From: Sulfuritalea sp.
GTDB lineage: Bacteria > Pseudomonadota > Gammaproteobacteria > Burkholderiales > Rhodocyclaceae
DNA: 34,438 nt
Assembly (NCBI RefSeq): GCF_017302275.1
Contig: NZ_JAFLDR010000041.1
Coordinates: 1 to 34,438, forward strand
Reading direction: 5' to 3'
The notes under the pieces are model-generated. The model was not told the DNA's origin and ran no database searches. It was given only the letters and a program-made list of their open reading frames with translations. Every line of letters starts with the position of its first letter. The first letter of the stretch is position 1. The translations under genes and the position numbers were made by a program. Of this stretch, positions 1-10,160 are shown piece after piece.

Positions 1-545
1 GCCGGCGCCGTCGCCAGCAGCGGATCAGCGCGCAGCGCGGCGAGCAGCTTGCGGCCGTCGGCGCGGCGGTGGAACAGGCCGTCGGGCACGGCGACGAAGG
101 TCACCGCCGCCACCAGCCGCGTCTGCAGGCTGACCGGCACGCCGCGCACCTGCACCGCGCCGTGTTCGGGCCTGAGCATGGCCAGCGCCGCATCGAGCTG
201 GTCCAGCCCCTGCTCGGTGAATTTCAGCTTGTTCCACGGCATCCACGCCGCCTTGCCCTGCATGGCCAGCGCGCTGCCGAGATAGGCCGCCTGCAGCGGC
301 TGGCGTTGCGGATCGGCCGGGAGGGCGCGCAACGCGGCCACGGCGGCATCGACGCGCTTTTCATCGGCCCGCGCGGCGTCGAACTCGCGCAACGCGCCAT
401 CGAAGCCGGCATCGGCAGCCGGAGCGGCGTAAGCGGCCTGGATGAAGGGATGCGCCGTCGGTGGCTGGCCAAGCACCGCGCCGAGGGCGAGCAGCTTGAC
501 GGCGGCCAGCGCCAGCCAATGGCGGCGGATGGGAAACTTCTTCAT
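1..545 (-). CDS. Exported protein of unknown function, C-terminus cut off by window edge
   Basis: Reading on the minus strand from the ATG at 545 gives 181 codons without a stop up to the window edge. A GAGGAG Shine-Dalgarno lies 7 bases before the start. The N-terminus (two Lys, Arg-Arg-His, then a run of Leu/Ala/Val) looks like a signal peptide or anchor. The rest is Ala/Leu-rich and predicted helical, with segments such as YLGSALAMQGKAAWMPWNK and a region around residues 90-150 reminiscent of TPR-like exported proteins. No catalytic motif is visible. It follows the membrane protein gene at 749-1774 on the same strand, about 200 bp downstream, so the two may be co-transcribed. I do not recognise its function; its downstream neighbours, which might reveal it, are outside the window. 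Confidence 0.7.
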   Translation of the reverse strand, partial: MKKFPIRRHWLALAAVKLLALGAVLGQPPTAHPFIQAAYAAPAADAGFDGALREFDAARADEKRVDAAVAALRALPADPQRQPLQAAYLGSALAMQGKAAWMPWNKLKFTEQGLDQLDAALAMLRPEHGAVQVRGVPVSLQTRLVAAVTFVAVPDGLFHRRADGRKLLAALRADPLLATAP

Positions 546-748
546 GGCATGACTCCTCGGGGGTTGAAGGTGAGGCCATGCTAGAAAGCGCCGCCGCCGC
601 CGTCACCGGGCGTGCGACGAATGGCGGAAAGCGGGGGGCGAATTGCCGGGCGGGGGGATGGGTGGCGGCGTCGATTCGCCGTATCTCCAGCGCCGACTCT
701 TGGCAAAGGCCATTTCCCAACCGCGTCGAGGGTACTTCCCTCAGCTAC

Positions 749-1774
749 TCACTCGGGCGGGCGGCTGAAGCCGGCAAGCCCCATGCGCCGGGCATCGCGC
801 AGCCACATCCGGATGGCGACGCCGGTCACCACCGATTCCGCATCGCGGTTGCGGTAGGGCGTCGGCAGGCAGGTATCGGTCGGGGCGGGTAGCGCCTGGC
901 CATCCAATGCGCCGGACTGCAGGACCTTGCCCGAGGCCCAGCGCCGCTCGACGCTCACGAAATCGCGCGGGATGCGGACCGGAAACGCGAAGCCGTCCGG
1001 CGTCCAGGACGGGGCCATCGCCGCCGCCGGGGTCGCTGCCTCCGCGGGGGCCGATGTCCAGGCGGAACGCTGCAGGCTGCCTGCCGCATCGCGCCAGTGC
1101 ATGCGCCAGCGCGGGGCGGGATCGGCGGTGAGGCGGAAAACATGGAAGTCCTCGCCGTCCCGGCAGAGGATGCTGCCGGTGCTGTCGCCCGTCTGCAGGT
1201 ACTGGCCGCCCAGCTCCCATTCGATGCGCTCGACCTTGATGCCGGGCGGCGCCTGCCAGTGCTCGGTGAGCACCTCGCCGATCTCGGGCAGGAGCAAGCG
1301 CCGGCGGTCCGCGATGCGGTGGGCAAGCGGCGCTTCGGCTGCCAGGCTGCGCTGCATTTGCTGCGCACCCAGGTCCAGTTGATGCACCCAGGGCGAGGCC
1401 ATGCTGGCCAGCAGTGCGGGGAGTATCACCATCAGCAGGCCGCTGACGGCTATCGAGGCCGCTTCGCCGGCGCTCAGGGCGGGCGTCGCCATGCGGCCGG
1501 CGAGCCAGTGCAAGCCAAAATAGACGAGCGGACCCAGCGAGAACATCAGCAGGTAGAACGCGGCCAGCGCTTCCGGGCCATTGACGGCGCGCGCGGGCAG
1601 CCACACTGCCGCCGCAGCGACCAGGCCGATCGGCAGGCTGGCCAGCCGCAGCCCTAGCCAGGCCACGGCCTTGCCGCGCGCGGCAAAGCGGCGGCGCTCG
1701 GCGCGCAGGGCCAGGACAACGAGCAGCACGGCCACCAGGGACAGCACGCTCCAGGTGAGGTACGTTACCGACAT
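749..1774 (-). CDS. Membrane protein of unknown function (341 aa)
   Basis: The ATG at 1774 is preceded by AAGGAG at a 5-base spacing, so the start is well supported. The first half is hydrophobic, with about four likely membrane segments near residues 5-22, 40-60, 70-92 and 108-130. The second half is soluble, with many Trp and Arg, and reads as an extracytoplasmic or cytoplasmic domain of unknown fold (around 150-341). No enzyme motif was seen. It is transcribed towards the exported protein at 1-545. The coding frame is favoured over overlapping frames because it gives a coherent membrane topology and a good ribosome site. Function unknown. Confidence 0.7.
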   Translation of the reverse strand: MSVTYLTWSVLSLVAVLLVVLALRAERRRFAARGKAVAWLGLRLASLPIGLVAAAAVWLPARAVNGPEALAAFYLLMFSLGPLVYFGLHWLAGRMATPALSAGEAASIAVSGLLMVILPALLASMASPWVHQLDLGAQQMQRSLAAEAPLAHRIADRRRLLLPEIGEVLTEHWQAPPGIKVERIEWELGGQYLQTGDSTGSILCRDGEDFHVFRLTADPAPRWRMHWRDAAGSLQRSAWTSAPAEAATPAAAMAPSWTPDGFAFPVRIPRDFVSVERRWASGKVLQSGALDGQALPAPTDTCLPTPYRNRDAESVVTGVAIRMWLRDARRMGLAGFSRPPE

Positions 1775-1834
1775 CTCGACTCCTTCATCGCATTGATCAC
1801 GGCGCTAGCGGGAATCTACCGGAACTGGACGCGC

Positions 1835-1859
1835 AAGAGTCGGCGCCGGCGACACGGCG
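1835..1859 (+). repeat. Dispersed intergenic repeat, short form
   Basis: Short copy reading AGTCGGCGCCGGCGACACGGCG with no internal insert. It directly abuts the displaced eamA fragment. Confidence 0.7.
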
Positions 1860-1921
1860 ATGCGCATGTCGGGCGAGCGCGTGCGTCGCTACCAGTGGCT
1901 GGCCCTGCTGCCGGCCGCCGG
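1856..1921 (+). pseudogene. Displaced 66-bp fragment of eamA
   Basis: Bases 1856-1921 match 10481-10546, inside the EamA exporter gene, with a single mismatch (C instead of T near the end). In eamA this codes for the residues around MRMSGERVRRYQWLALLLAAG. On both sides of the match the sequences are unrelated, so this is an isolated gene fragment and not a second gene copy. Its left edge abuts a copy of the dispersed repeat at 1835-1859. Confidence 0.85.
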
Positions 1922-2031
1922 AGTCGAAGTTTCTCCCGAATGCCGCCCTGGATATCCTATCCATCTCGCGATTCCACGCATCGCATTCGAGAAAGCCTCT
2001 TGGCCCGAAGCGAACCCAATGGAGCAATCCA

Positions 2032-2060
2032 TTGTCCCTGTGCTTAAGATGGGGTTTAAT
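2032..2060 (+). promoter_or_regulatory. Candidate sigma70 promoter for the kinase operon
   Basis: TTGTCC (2032-2037) and TTTAAT (2055-2060) are separated by exactly 17 bases in the AT-richer part of the intergenic region. A small hairpin (2060-2075) follows. The match is partial, so this is a suggestion only. Confidence 0.35.
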
Positions 2061-2212
2061 GCTAGCCTTCTAGCATGCATAGCAAGTATCGATTTACTGG
2101 ATTCCTTTGTTCCCGCGAAGGTGGGGTTGGTTAAATCGATGCACGAGATTCTGTCTTCACTTGGGTGGCGAATTGATCAGCGCCCACTTGACTGAAAATG
2201 AACAGGGAGAAA

Positions 2213-2353
2213 ATGATGACCACGATCCCGTTCGAACCGATTGGCAATGTCCTCAAAACTCTGGCACCGATCGAGGCACGCGAAGCCTGCATGCCGGAGC
2301 CTGATGCGCTCGTTGTCAAGCCTGACTTTGCGACAGCGCATTCCCGTGCGTGA
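2213..2353 (+). CDS. Possible 46-aa leader ORF before the hybrid kinase
   Basis: An ORF starting with two ATG codons at 2213 and 2216 is preceded by AGGGAGA at short spacing and ends at a TGA at 2351-2353, 18 bases before the kinase start. It encodes a 46-residue acidic-to-neutral peptide with no recognisable motif (begins MMTTIPFEPIG). An upstream in-frame ATG at 2198 would add five residues. It has a better ribosome site than the kinase gene, whose own start lacks a clear Shine-Dalgarno, so translation of the small ORF might help translation of the kinase. No homolog is recognised and it may not be a real protein. Confidence 0.35.
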   Translation: MMTTIPFEPIGNVLKTLAPIEAREACMPEPDALVVKPDFATAHSRA

Positions 2354-2371
2354 CGAAAATCGGGCTCTCGC

Positions 2372-4789
2372 ATGAAAGCGCCGCTTCCCGCCAACGAGTC
2401 CGGGCGCCTTGCCGCCCTGCGTGGCTATGACATCCTCGACTCTTTGCCCGAGCAGGCCTTCGACGATCTGACCCTGCTTGCCGCTCATATCTGCCAGACC
2501 CCCATCGCGCTCGTCTCGCTCGTTGACGAGAACCGCCAGTGGTTCAAGTCCAGGGTTGGCGTCGACGCCACCGAGACGCCCCGGGACATCGCCTTTTGCG
2601 CCCATGCCATTTCGCAGCAGCACGAGGTTTTCGAGATCGACGACGCGCTGCTCGATCCGCGTTTTGCAGACAACCCCCTGGTCACCGGCGAACCTAAAAT
2701 CCGTTTCTACGCCGGCGCGCCGTTGATCGCTCCCGACAACCACGCCCTGGGTACCTTGTGCGTGATTGATCGCACCCCGCGCCAGATGAGCGCCGACCAG
2801 CTGGCCGCATTGCAGGCCTTGGGTCGCCAGGTTGTCACCCAGCTCGAGCTGCGCCGCTCTGCCCGGCAACACAGACGTGAGGAAGATCTCTTCCGCCTCG
2901 TTGTCGAGGCCGCTCCCAACGGCTTCGTCATGGTGAACGCCGACGGACTGATCACGCTGGCGAACGCGCAGATGGAAAAACTGTTCGGTTACACGCGGGA
3001 GGAACTGGTCGGACAGGCGATCGAAAAACTGGTGCCCGAACGCTACCGAAGCCGGCATCCCGCGCCTCGATCCGGCTTTTTCACGGCACCGAAAGCGCGT
3101 GCCATGGGTGCCGGCCGCGACCTCTTCGGCCTGCATAAAAATGGTCGCGAATTGCCTATCGAGATTGGCCTGAACCCCGTCAACGCCCCAGACGGCAAGT
3201 TCGTGCTCGCTTCGGTCATTGATATCACCGAACGCAAGCGGGCCGAGGTCAATCTGGCCCGCTTGGCCGACATAGTCACCTGCTCCGAGGACGCCATCAT
3301 GAGCAAGACGCTCGATGGCGTCGTCACCAGCTGGAATGCATCCGCCCAGAGGCTGTTTGGCTACTCGGCGCAGGAAATGATCGGCATGCCGATGGCGAAG
3401 CTCATTCCGTCGGACCGCCTCCATGAGGAGCCCGCCATCCTGGCGCGAATCGGTGCCGGCGAACGCATCGACCATTTCGAGACAGTCAGGGTCACAAGGG
3501 ACGGGGCATCGGTCGAAATCTCGGCGACCATCTCGCCAATAAGAGACACAGCGGGACATATCGTCGGCGCCTCCGCGATCCTGCGCGACATCACCCAGCT
3601 CAAGCAGTCCGAACTGGCATTGCAGGAAGCCAAGGAAGCCGCGGAAAAGGCCAACCAGGCCAAGTCCGATTTCCTGTCCAACATGAGCCACGAATTGCGC
3701 ACGCCGATGAATGCCATCCTCGGCTTTGCGCAATTGCTGGAAGACAACCCGGAGGAACCGCTGAGCGAGGAGCAGGCGGAGTGTGTCCGCCAGATACTCA
3801 AGGGCGGCAATCATCTTCTCGAACTGATCAACGAAGTTCTGGACATGGCCAGAATCGAGGCCGGCAAGGTGACGCTCTCCATCGAAACCTTGCATACACG
3901 CGATGTGCTTGACGCCTGCCTGGATCTGATCGGCAGCATGGCGGATAAACGCGGCATCCACCTCCAAGACCTGACGGCGGGGTACGAACTGCCCAGCGTG
4001 CAGGCCGATTACACGCGCTTCAAGCAGGTGCTGCTCAATCTGCTGTCCAATGCGGTGAAATACAACCGCGAGGGCGGCGAAATCTGGCTGGACTGCCAGC
4101 CGGCCGCCGCCGGGAGGCTGCGCTTTTCGGTGCGCGACAGTGGTCCGGGCATCGCGGACGAGAAAAGGGCCGGGGTGTTTATCCCGTTCAACCGGCTCGG
4201 CGCGGAAGGCAGCGCCATCGAGGGTACCGGCATCGGCCTGACCATCGCCAAACGCCTGGTGGAACTGATGGAGGGGCAGATCGGCTTCGACAGCAAGGTG
4301 GATGTCGGCAGCACCTTCTGGCTGGAGTTGCCGGTGGGGGCCATGGACGCCCATCATGCGGCGATCCATGCCGCCGCACATCACACGGAACCGGTCACCA
4401 AGCCCGGGCGGGCGGCCAAGCGACTGCTCTATATCGAGGACAACCCGGCCAACACGAGCCTGATGGAGATGATCGTCAGTCGCATGGCCCACATCGAGCT
4501 GATTACGGCGCACAACGCCGAGCTGGGCCTGGAACTGGCGGCGGCGAAAATGCCGGACTTGATCATCATGGACATCAATCTGCCCGGGATGGATGGCTTC
4601 GAGGCGCTGGAAGAGCTGCGCCAGAATGAACAAACCAAGGATATTCCGGTGATTGCCTTGAGCGCCAATGCCATGCCCAAAGATGTCGAGCGCGGACTGG
4701 TGGCCGGCTTTGCCGTCTATCTCACCAAGCCGATCCGGGTTAACGAGGTGCGCGCAGCGATTGCTGAAATTCTGGACGACGCACGATGA
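2372..4789 (+). CDS. Hybrid sensor histidine kinase, GAF-PAS-PAS-HisKA-HATPase-REC (805 aa)
   Basis: A cytoplasmic hybrid histidine kinase with no membrane segment. Domains in order: GAF (about 15-165, including FCAHAI and the YAGAPL segment), PAS (170-290), PAS (293-412), HisKA with phospho-acceptor His440 in NMSHELRTP, HATPase (N box around NLLSNAVKY 557-564, G boxes DSGPGI and GTGIGL), and a C-terminal receiver (about 683-805) with Asp734 as the phospho-acceptor and the late Lys in LTKP. It should autophosphorylate on His440 and pass phosphate to its receiver. Its stop overlaps the next gene's start (ATGA at 4786-4789), so the two kinases are translationally coupled. The signal is unknown; the GAF domain resembles the N-terminal GAF common in free-living betaproteobacterial sensors. 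No DNA-binding output is encoded nearby. Confidence 0.92.
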   Translation: MKAPLPANESGRLAALRGYDILDSLPEQAFDDLTLLAAHICQTPIALVSLVDENRQWFKSRVGVDATETPRDIAFCAHAISQQHEVFEIDDALLDPRFADNPLVTGEPKIRFYAGAPLIAPDNHALGTLCVIDRTPRQMSADQLAALQALGRQVVTQLELRRSARQHRREEDLFRLVVEAAPNGFVMVNADGLITLANAQMEKLFGYTREELVGQAIEKLVPERYRSRHPAPRSGFFTAPKARAMGAGRDLFGLHKNGRELPIEIGLNPVNAPDGKFVLASVIDITERKRAEVNLARLADIVTCSEDAIMSKTLDGVVTSWNASAQRLFGYSAQEMIGMPMAKLIPSDRLHEEPAILARIGAGERIDHFETVRVTRDGASVEISATISPIRDTAGHIVGASAILRDITQLKQSELALQEAKEAAEKANQAKSDFLSNMSHELRTPMNAILGFAQLLEDNPEEPLSEEQAECVRQILKGGNHLLELINEVLDMARIEAGKVTLSIETLHTRDVLDACLDLIGSMADKRGIHLQDLTAGYELPSVQADYTRFKQVLLNLLSNAVKYNREGGEIWLDCQPAAAGRLRFSVRDSGPGIADEKRAGVFIPFNRLGAEGSAIEGTGIGLTIAKRLVELMEGQIGFDSKVDVGSTFWLELPVGAMDAHHAAIHAAAHHTEPVTKPGRAAKRLLYIEDNPANTSLMEMIVSRMAHIELITAHNAELGLELAAAKMPDLIIMDINLPGMDGFEALEELRQNEQTKDIPVIALSANAMPKDVERGLVAGFAVYLTKPIRVNEVRAAIAEILDDAR

Positions 4790-6561
4790 ACCATGCCATC
4801 GAATCCGGCCCCGCGACACATGTCCTGATCGTCGACGACGTTCAAGCCAATCTCGCCGTGCTGCAGAAACGTTTGCAGCGATCCGGCTTTCAGGTGCACG
4901 TCGCCGGCAACGGCAAAGAGGCCCTGGAAACCCTGCGCCGACAAGCCATCGACCTGATCATCAGCGACATCCTGATGCCGGCGATGGACGGCTATGAACT
5001 GTGCCGCCAGTGCCAGGAGGACAAGGAACTGTCCCGCATCCCCTTCATCTTCTACACCGCCACCTACACCGGCGAAGAAGATCGCTCCTTCGGACTCAGC
5101 CTGGGGGCGGCGCGTTTCATCATCAAGCCCGCCGAACACCGCGTTCTGCTGGGGGAAATCGCCGAAGTGCTGGATGAGTTCCGCGCACACCGGCTGCCTG
5201 CGCTCGCGGCAACGCCGCCGCTCACGGAAGGCGCGTACCAGCGCGAACACAATCTCCGGCTGGTGCAAAAGCTGGAGCGCAAGCTGGAGCAGTTACGACA
5301 GGAGGTTGCCGAGCGCAAGCGCGCCGAGGAAGAATTGCAGCGACACCGCCATCACCTCGAACAGCTGGTCGCGAAGCGCACCGCCGCGCTGGCCATCGCC
5401 AAGGAAGCGGCCGAAGCCGCCAACATAGCCAAAAGCGCCTTCCTGGCCAACATGAGCCACGAAATCCGTACCCCGATGAACGCCATCATCGGCATGGCCA
5501 ACATCCTGCGCCGCGAAGGTGTTACCAGCAAACAGGCCCAGCGCCTAGATACCATCGACGCTTCCGCCCAACACCTGCTGTCGGTCATCAACGATATCCT
5601 CGACCTGTCCAAGATCGAGGCCGGCAAGTTTGCCCTCGAGGAGACGCCGTTGAACCTGTCCGGACTGCTGGGCAACCTGGCCTCCATCCTCGCCGAACCC
5701 ATCAAGGCCAAGGGCCTGCGCCTACAGTTCAAGGCCGTACCTTTCCCGCCCAACCTGGTGGGCGATGCCACGCGCCTGCAGCAAGCCATGCTCAACTACG
5801 TCACCAACGCCGTCAAATTCACCGAGCGCGGCGACGTGATCCTGCATCTTGGCCTGGTGGAGGAAACCGCCGATTCGGTGCTGCTGCGTTTCGCCGTCGA
5901 GGATAGCGGCGTCGGTATCGCGCCCGAGGCGCTTTCCCGGCTGTTCTGTGCCTTCGAGCAGGCCGACAACTCGACCACGCGCAAGTATGGCGGCACGGGG
6001 CTGGGCTTGGCCATTACCCGGCGCCTGGCTGAACTGATGGGCGGCGAAGCCGGGGTGGAGAGCACGCCAGGCGTCGGTAGCACCTTCTGGTTTACGGCCA
6101 GGCTGAAGAAGGGCAACGAGGCCACGGTCATGGCGGCGGCGCCCGCCGATATCCAGGCCGAGGCGGCGCTGCGACAAAACCATGCCGGAAAACGCGTTCT
6201 GGTGGTTGATGACGAGCCGATGAACAGGGAGATTGCCCAGGAACTGCTGGAATCCGTCGGCCTTGTCGTCGACACGGCGGAGGATGGCGCGGAAGCCGTC
6301 ACCCTGGCCCGGAAGACCATCTATTCCACCATCTTCATGGACATGCAAATGCCGAAGGTCAATGGACTCGAGGCCACGCGGGAGATTCGCCAGCTCGCCG
6401 GTTATCGGATAACACCGATCATCGCCATGACCGCCAACGTCTTTACCGAGGACAAGGCACGGTGCGTCGCGGCCGGGATGGATGACTTCCTGACCAAACC
6501 CTTCAAAACCGACGAGTTGTTTACGACCTTGTTGCACTCATTGAGTCGGCTTGACACTTAG
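4786..6561 (+). CDS. Hybrid histidine kinase with two receivers, REC-HisKA-HATPase-REC (591 aa)
   Basis: The protein begins with a receiver domain (residues 12-132, phospho-acceptor Asp61 in SDILMP, Lys114 in IKP), then a coiled coil (about 155-215), HisKA with His225 in NMSHEIRTP, HATPase ([24 protein letters not shown]) and a second receiver (about 468-591, Asp519 in MDMQMP). It lacks a sensory domain, which suits a phosphorelay partner taking phosphate from the upstream kinase, whose gene overlaps it by four bases. The kinase core and C-terminal receiver are closely similar to those of the kinase at 24818-26791, including the long stretch from [14 protein letters not shown] to STFWFTARL, which points to a paralogous family. 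Confidence 0.92.
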   Translation: MNHAIESGPATHVLIVDDVQANLAVLQKRLQRSGFQVHVAGNGKEALETLRRQAIDLIISDILMPAMDGYELCRQCQEDKELSRIPFIFYTATYTGEEDRSFGLSLGAARFIIKPAEHRVLLGEIAEVLDEFRAHRLPALAATPPLTEGAYQREHNLRLVQKLERKLEQLRQEVAERKRAEEELQRHRHHLEQLVAKRTAALAIAKEAAEAANIAKSAFLANMSHEIRTPMNAIIGMANILRREGVTSKQAQRLDTIDASAQHLLSVINDILDLSKIEAGKFALEETPLNLSGLLGNLASILAEPIKAKGLRLQFKAVPFPPNLVGDATRLQQAMLNYVTNAVKFTERGDVILHLGLVEETADSVLLRFAVEDSGVGIAPEALSRLFCAFEQADNSTTRKYGGTGLGLAITRRLAELMGGEAGVESTPGVGSTFWFTARLKKGNEATVMAAAPADIQAEAALRQNHAGKRVLVVDDEPMNREIAQELLESVGLVVDTAEDGAEAVTLARKTIYSTIFMDMQMPKVNGLEATREIRQLAGYRITPIIAMTANVFTEDKARCVAAGMDDFLTKPFKTDELFTTLLHSLSRLDT

Positions 6562-6740
6562 CAGCGATCCAGCGGTAGCCGGATTGACCGAAAAGCGGGT
6601 GAATCGGGAACGTGGCGAATGGTAGGAGACCGGCTGCAAACGGCCGATACGCGGATCTCCTCCATCCGGACTGAAAAGTCGGCGCCGACGACACGGCGGC
6701 GAGGCTGCCTCAGGCCGAAACGAATGGCCCGGGTCCTCTT
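6562..6740. other. Intergenic region between convergent genes, with dispersed repeat copy
   Basis: The convergent kinase operon and HD-GYP gene are separated by 179 bp. A copy of the dispersed repeat lies at 6673-6699. No hairpin with a T-run was found here. Confidence 0.5.
6673..6699 (+). repeat. Dispersed intergenic repeat, short form
   Basis: Short copy AAAGTCGGCGCCGACGACAC followed by GGCGG, between convergent genes. Confidence 0.7.
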
Positions 6741-7961
6741 TCAGAGCGCCCGCGTGGCAGCGTACCAGCTGGCTTCCATGTCCTCGGTGGCAACCGCGAC
6801 CACGTCGCCGTCGAGCACGCCCTTGGTGACAAAGCCGTCGAGGATCCCGGAGATTTCCTCGGCGGGCTGGGCACCGCGGTAGGGGCGCTCCTGGGCCAGG
6901 GCCTGGAAGACATCCGCCACGGCGACGATGCGCGCTTCCATGCACAGGCGACCACCCTTGTGGCGGAAGGGATAGCCATGGCCGTTCAGCGCCTCGTGGT
7001 GGAAGGCCGCCCATTCGGCGATGGCCTCCAGCCCGGGAACATGGCGCAGGATCTGCCAGGTCTCGAAGCTGTGGCGCTCCATTACCGAGAACTCGACCGG
7101 GGTGAGGCGGGCAGGCTTTTCGACGATTTCGTCGGGCACACAGAGTTTGCCCACGTCATGCATCAGACCGGCGATCTCGACCTGGGCCCGGGCGCCTTCG
7201 GCCAAACCCATGCGCTGCGCCAGATGCCCCGCCAGCTGGGCGACGCCGAGCGAATGCGATGCCGTGAAATGGCTCTTGGCGTCGACGATGCTCGATACCA
7301 ACCGGGCGACGTGGCGGAAGTTCGGGAAATCGATGGTGACCCGCCAGGCACTGAGCGGCAACTCGTCCAGCCAGGCCTTTACATGGCGCGGCACCAGCGC
7401 GATCCAGAAGGCCTCGCTGGCGGCGGCGCCGAGGAAGGCGGCCACCAGCTCCGGCGCCAGTTCGCGCCCCGCCAGTGCCTGGATTTCGTCGCGGATGCAC
7501 TCCCGGTGCACCAGCGGGTTGCCCAGGCCTTCGCGCAGCAGCAGGCTATCCACCCGGTCGGCGAGCAGGATCAGGTTGCTGTCGATCGCATCGGCCTCGT
7601 CGAGGCCGGACGGCAGTTCCACCCAGGGCGTGTGGTGATGGCGGACCGCCTCGGCCACCAGCGAGAGGTGGGCGAAAGGCTGCAACAGCTCGCGCCCCCG
7701 TTCGCAATGGACCTGCGTGTCGTCCGCGTCCATTTCATGCACCAGCCGCCGGTGCGCCGCAGTTGAAGATACGCCGACGTCATGAAGCAATCCGGCGCAG
7801 ACCAGGTTGTCCAGCCGCGATTCGGGCAGGCCGAGCAGGAGCCCGGTCGCGCGCGCGATCATCGCGACGCGCTTGCCGTGCTGGCAGTCATCCACCCCGA
7901 CCAGGTCGAGGGCGTCGGACAACGCGTATACGGCGCTTCTGAGGTCAATTTGCAGGGGCAT
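6741..7961 (-). CDS. Tandem-HD protein with HD-GYP cyclic-di-GMP phosphodiesterase domain (406 aa)
   Basis: Two HD-type domains are visible. The N-terminal one carries GLLHDVG (HD at 60-61) and a His triplet at 108-110 but lacks the Lys after HDxG that HD-GYP domains carry. The C-terminal one has the full HD-GYP signature: MHDVGK (HD at 268-269), the HHE pair at 321-322, and GHGYP (GYP at 329-331). HD-GYP domains hydrolyse cyclic di-GMP with a di- or tri-iron centre. This suggests a phosphodiesterase with a degenerate or separate N-terminal HD domain. It has no receiver or membrane segment. It converges with the kinase operon that ends at 6561. Start at the ATG at 7961. Confidence 0.88.
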   Translation of the reverse strand: MPLQIDLRSAVYALSDALDLVGVDDCQHGKRVAMIARATGLLLGLPESRLDNLVCAGLLHDVGVSSTAAHRRLVHEMDADDTQVHCERGRELLQPFAHLSLVAEAVRHHHTPWVELPSGLDEADAIDSNLILLADRVDSLLLREGLGNPLVHRECIRDEIQALAGRELAPELVAAFLGAAASEAFWIALVPRHVKAWLDELPLSAWRVTIDFPNFRHVARLVSSIVDAKSHFTASHSLGVAQLAGHLAQRMGLAEGARAQVEIAGLMHDVGKLCVPDEIVEKPARLTPVEFSVMERHSFETWQILRHVPGLEAIAEWAAFHHEALNGHGYPFRHKGGRLCMEARIVAVADVFQALAQERPYRGAQPAEEISGILDGFVTKGVLDGDVVAVATEDMEASWYAATRAL

Positions 7962-8043
7962 CGATCAATCGCTCGGCAATGCTCGCGAAGAGCATACCAC
8001 CGCCGCGTTCATGCGCTGCGCGGGCCGGGGGCCGGCCAACGGC

Positions 8044-9219
8044 TCAGGCGCTCGCCCAGTGGGCGGTGGCGATGCCCTCGCCGAGGTCGGCCTCGACCAG
8101 GCGTCGCCGCACCGCGAGCAGCTTCTCGATCAGCGCCGGCTCGGCCTGCCCGTAGGCTTCGGCATCCGGCACTCGCTTGACGACGACGCCGAGCAGTTCG
8201 GTGATGGCATTGCCGATCGAATTCTGGCTGATGGTGACGATCAGCTCGCCCGCGTCGTTGCGGTAGAGCAGCTGCTTGAAGGCCGGCTGCCAGCGGATGG
8301 CATTCGCATAGCGGGCGTCGGTGATGCAGCGGTCGCGCACCATTTTGGCCGCCTTGAGGAAGTCATTGTTGAACTGCAGCCTGTCCTCGACCAGGGCCGG
8401 GAAGGAGATGTCGCCCGGCAGCGGCGCATTGCGCGTCGACACTTGCGAGAAGAAGCAGCGGTAAAAGTCGATGAAGCCCTTGAGCAGCACGTCGTACTCG
8501 CGCCAGAAGCGGACTTCCTTCAACGCGGCGGCGCCGCCCCTGACCTTCCAGCTCGGCAGGCCCTGCGGGTAGCCGGTCAGGGCCAGCCGGCAGTCGGCGT
8601 CGGCGCAGGGTTCGAGGATCGCGAATTCCAGGCCGGCAAAGAAGTTGCGATACACCTCGCGCATGTGGGCCTGGAACAGCGAGTGCTGGCCGCCGTCGGT
8701 CAGGTTCGGGTTGTCCGGGTCGGCCAGCGGCGCAGCGCGCAGTGCGGCCTGGTCGAAGGCGATGAAATGGTTGTGCAGCATGCGGATGCTGGGCACGCCG
8801 GGCGAGGTCAAGGGCCAGGTGGCGTCGAGGCTGGCTTCGCCGGCCAGCAGCAGGTGCCGCTCCGGGTCCGGATAGAGTTCCAGCATGAAGGAGAAGATGA
8901 TCCCGTTCATGCGGTTCCACACCTGGCGCACGACATCCGGCAGCTGGGTGCGCCGCACCGGTCGCCCGAGCGGGTCGAGGATGCGCTGCGAGGTGTTGTA
9001 GATGATCGAGGCGTCGAACTCGTTGCTGTGGCCCAGCGCCTTGCGGTAGAGCAGCAGGCCTTCCGGGTTCAGCAGCAGGCCGTTGTTGTGCACCAGGTCG
9101 GCCAGGTTCTCGGCGCTATTGAAGAACTCGTTGGGCTTCATTCCCTGCGGAACATCCAGGGGAATGGGGCGGTAGGGCGTGAGGATCTCCCGCGGGCCGG
9201 ATGGCGTCAACTTGGTCAT
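8044..9219 (-). CDS. Conserved-looking protein of unknown function (391 aa)
   Basis: A soluble protein without signal peptide or membrane segment, in the same direction as adk and 67 bp downstream of it, so possibly co-transcribed. The codon pattern is strong and the frame is well filled. Visible landmarks are RMLHNHF with His149/His151, GQHSLFQAHM, and PSWKVRGG. The paired histidines might bind a metal or act in catalysis, but no family was recognised with confidence. The start ATG at 9219 has only a weak ribosome site. The long open frame on the opposite strand (7807-9393) is a shadow of this gene. Confidence 0.75.
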   Translation of the reverse strand: MTKLTPSGPREILTPYRPIPLDVPQGMKPNEFFNSAENLADLVHNNGLLLNPEGLLLYRKALGHSNEFDASIIYNTSQRILDPLGRPVRRTQLPDVVRQVWNRMNGIIFSFMLELYPDPERHLLLAGEASLDATWPLTSPGVPSIRMLHNHFIAFDQAALRAAPLADPDNPNLTDGGQHSLFQAHMREVYRNFFAGLEFAILEPCADADCRLALTGYPQGLPSWKVRGGAAALKEVRFWREYDVLLKGFIDFYRCFFSQVSTRNAPLPGDISFPALVEDRLQFNNDFLKAAKMVRDRCITDARYANAIRWQPAFKQLLYRNDAGELIVTISQNSIGNAITELLGVVVKRVPDAEAYGQAEPALIEKLLAVRRRLVEADLGEGIATAHWASA

Positions 9220-9286
9220 TCAGGCAAGATGCCCCTGTCGCGCGCGGTGTCGCTGGAGCTGTGCCGGCAACACCGTCGCGCCAGGC

Positions 9287-10036
<750 letters not shown>

Positions 10037-10160
10037 CTAGTCAACTCGGAAGGCAAGCGAAAATCAGGATTTCTTACCGTTTCGATAAGCAAATGGTCTC
10101 GGCGACAGTGCGAAATCGAAACGGCCCGGTTGTCCTCGCAGCCGCGTGCGACAATCCCGC

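Larger units (their letters stand above)
1775..2212. other. Long intergenic region with mosaic content
   Basis: About 440 bp without a convincing gene. It holds, in order, a short copy of the dispersed GTCGGCGCC repeat (1835-1859), a 66-bp near-identical copy of an internal part of eamA (1856-1921), a small hairpin TGCTAG-cctt-CTAGCA (2060-2075), and a degraded copy of a TTCCCGCGAAG hairpin repeat near 2109-2127. Base composition from about 1960 to 2210 is clearly more AT-rich than the flanks, fitting a regulatory region for the kinase operon. An open frame through 1860-2195 starts inside the eamA fragment and is not believed to be a gene. Confidence 0.6.

Noticed and set aside
1860-2195. 111-aa ORF starting with an EamA-like peptide
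   Set aside because: Only its first 20 codons match EamA, from the displaced fragment; the rest has no coding character.
2177-4819. 880-aa open frame on the minus strand
   Set aside because: Opposite-strand shadow of the hybrid kinase, which has full domain motifs; the minus frame gives no recognisable protein.
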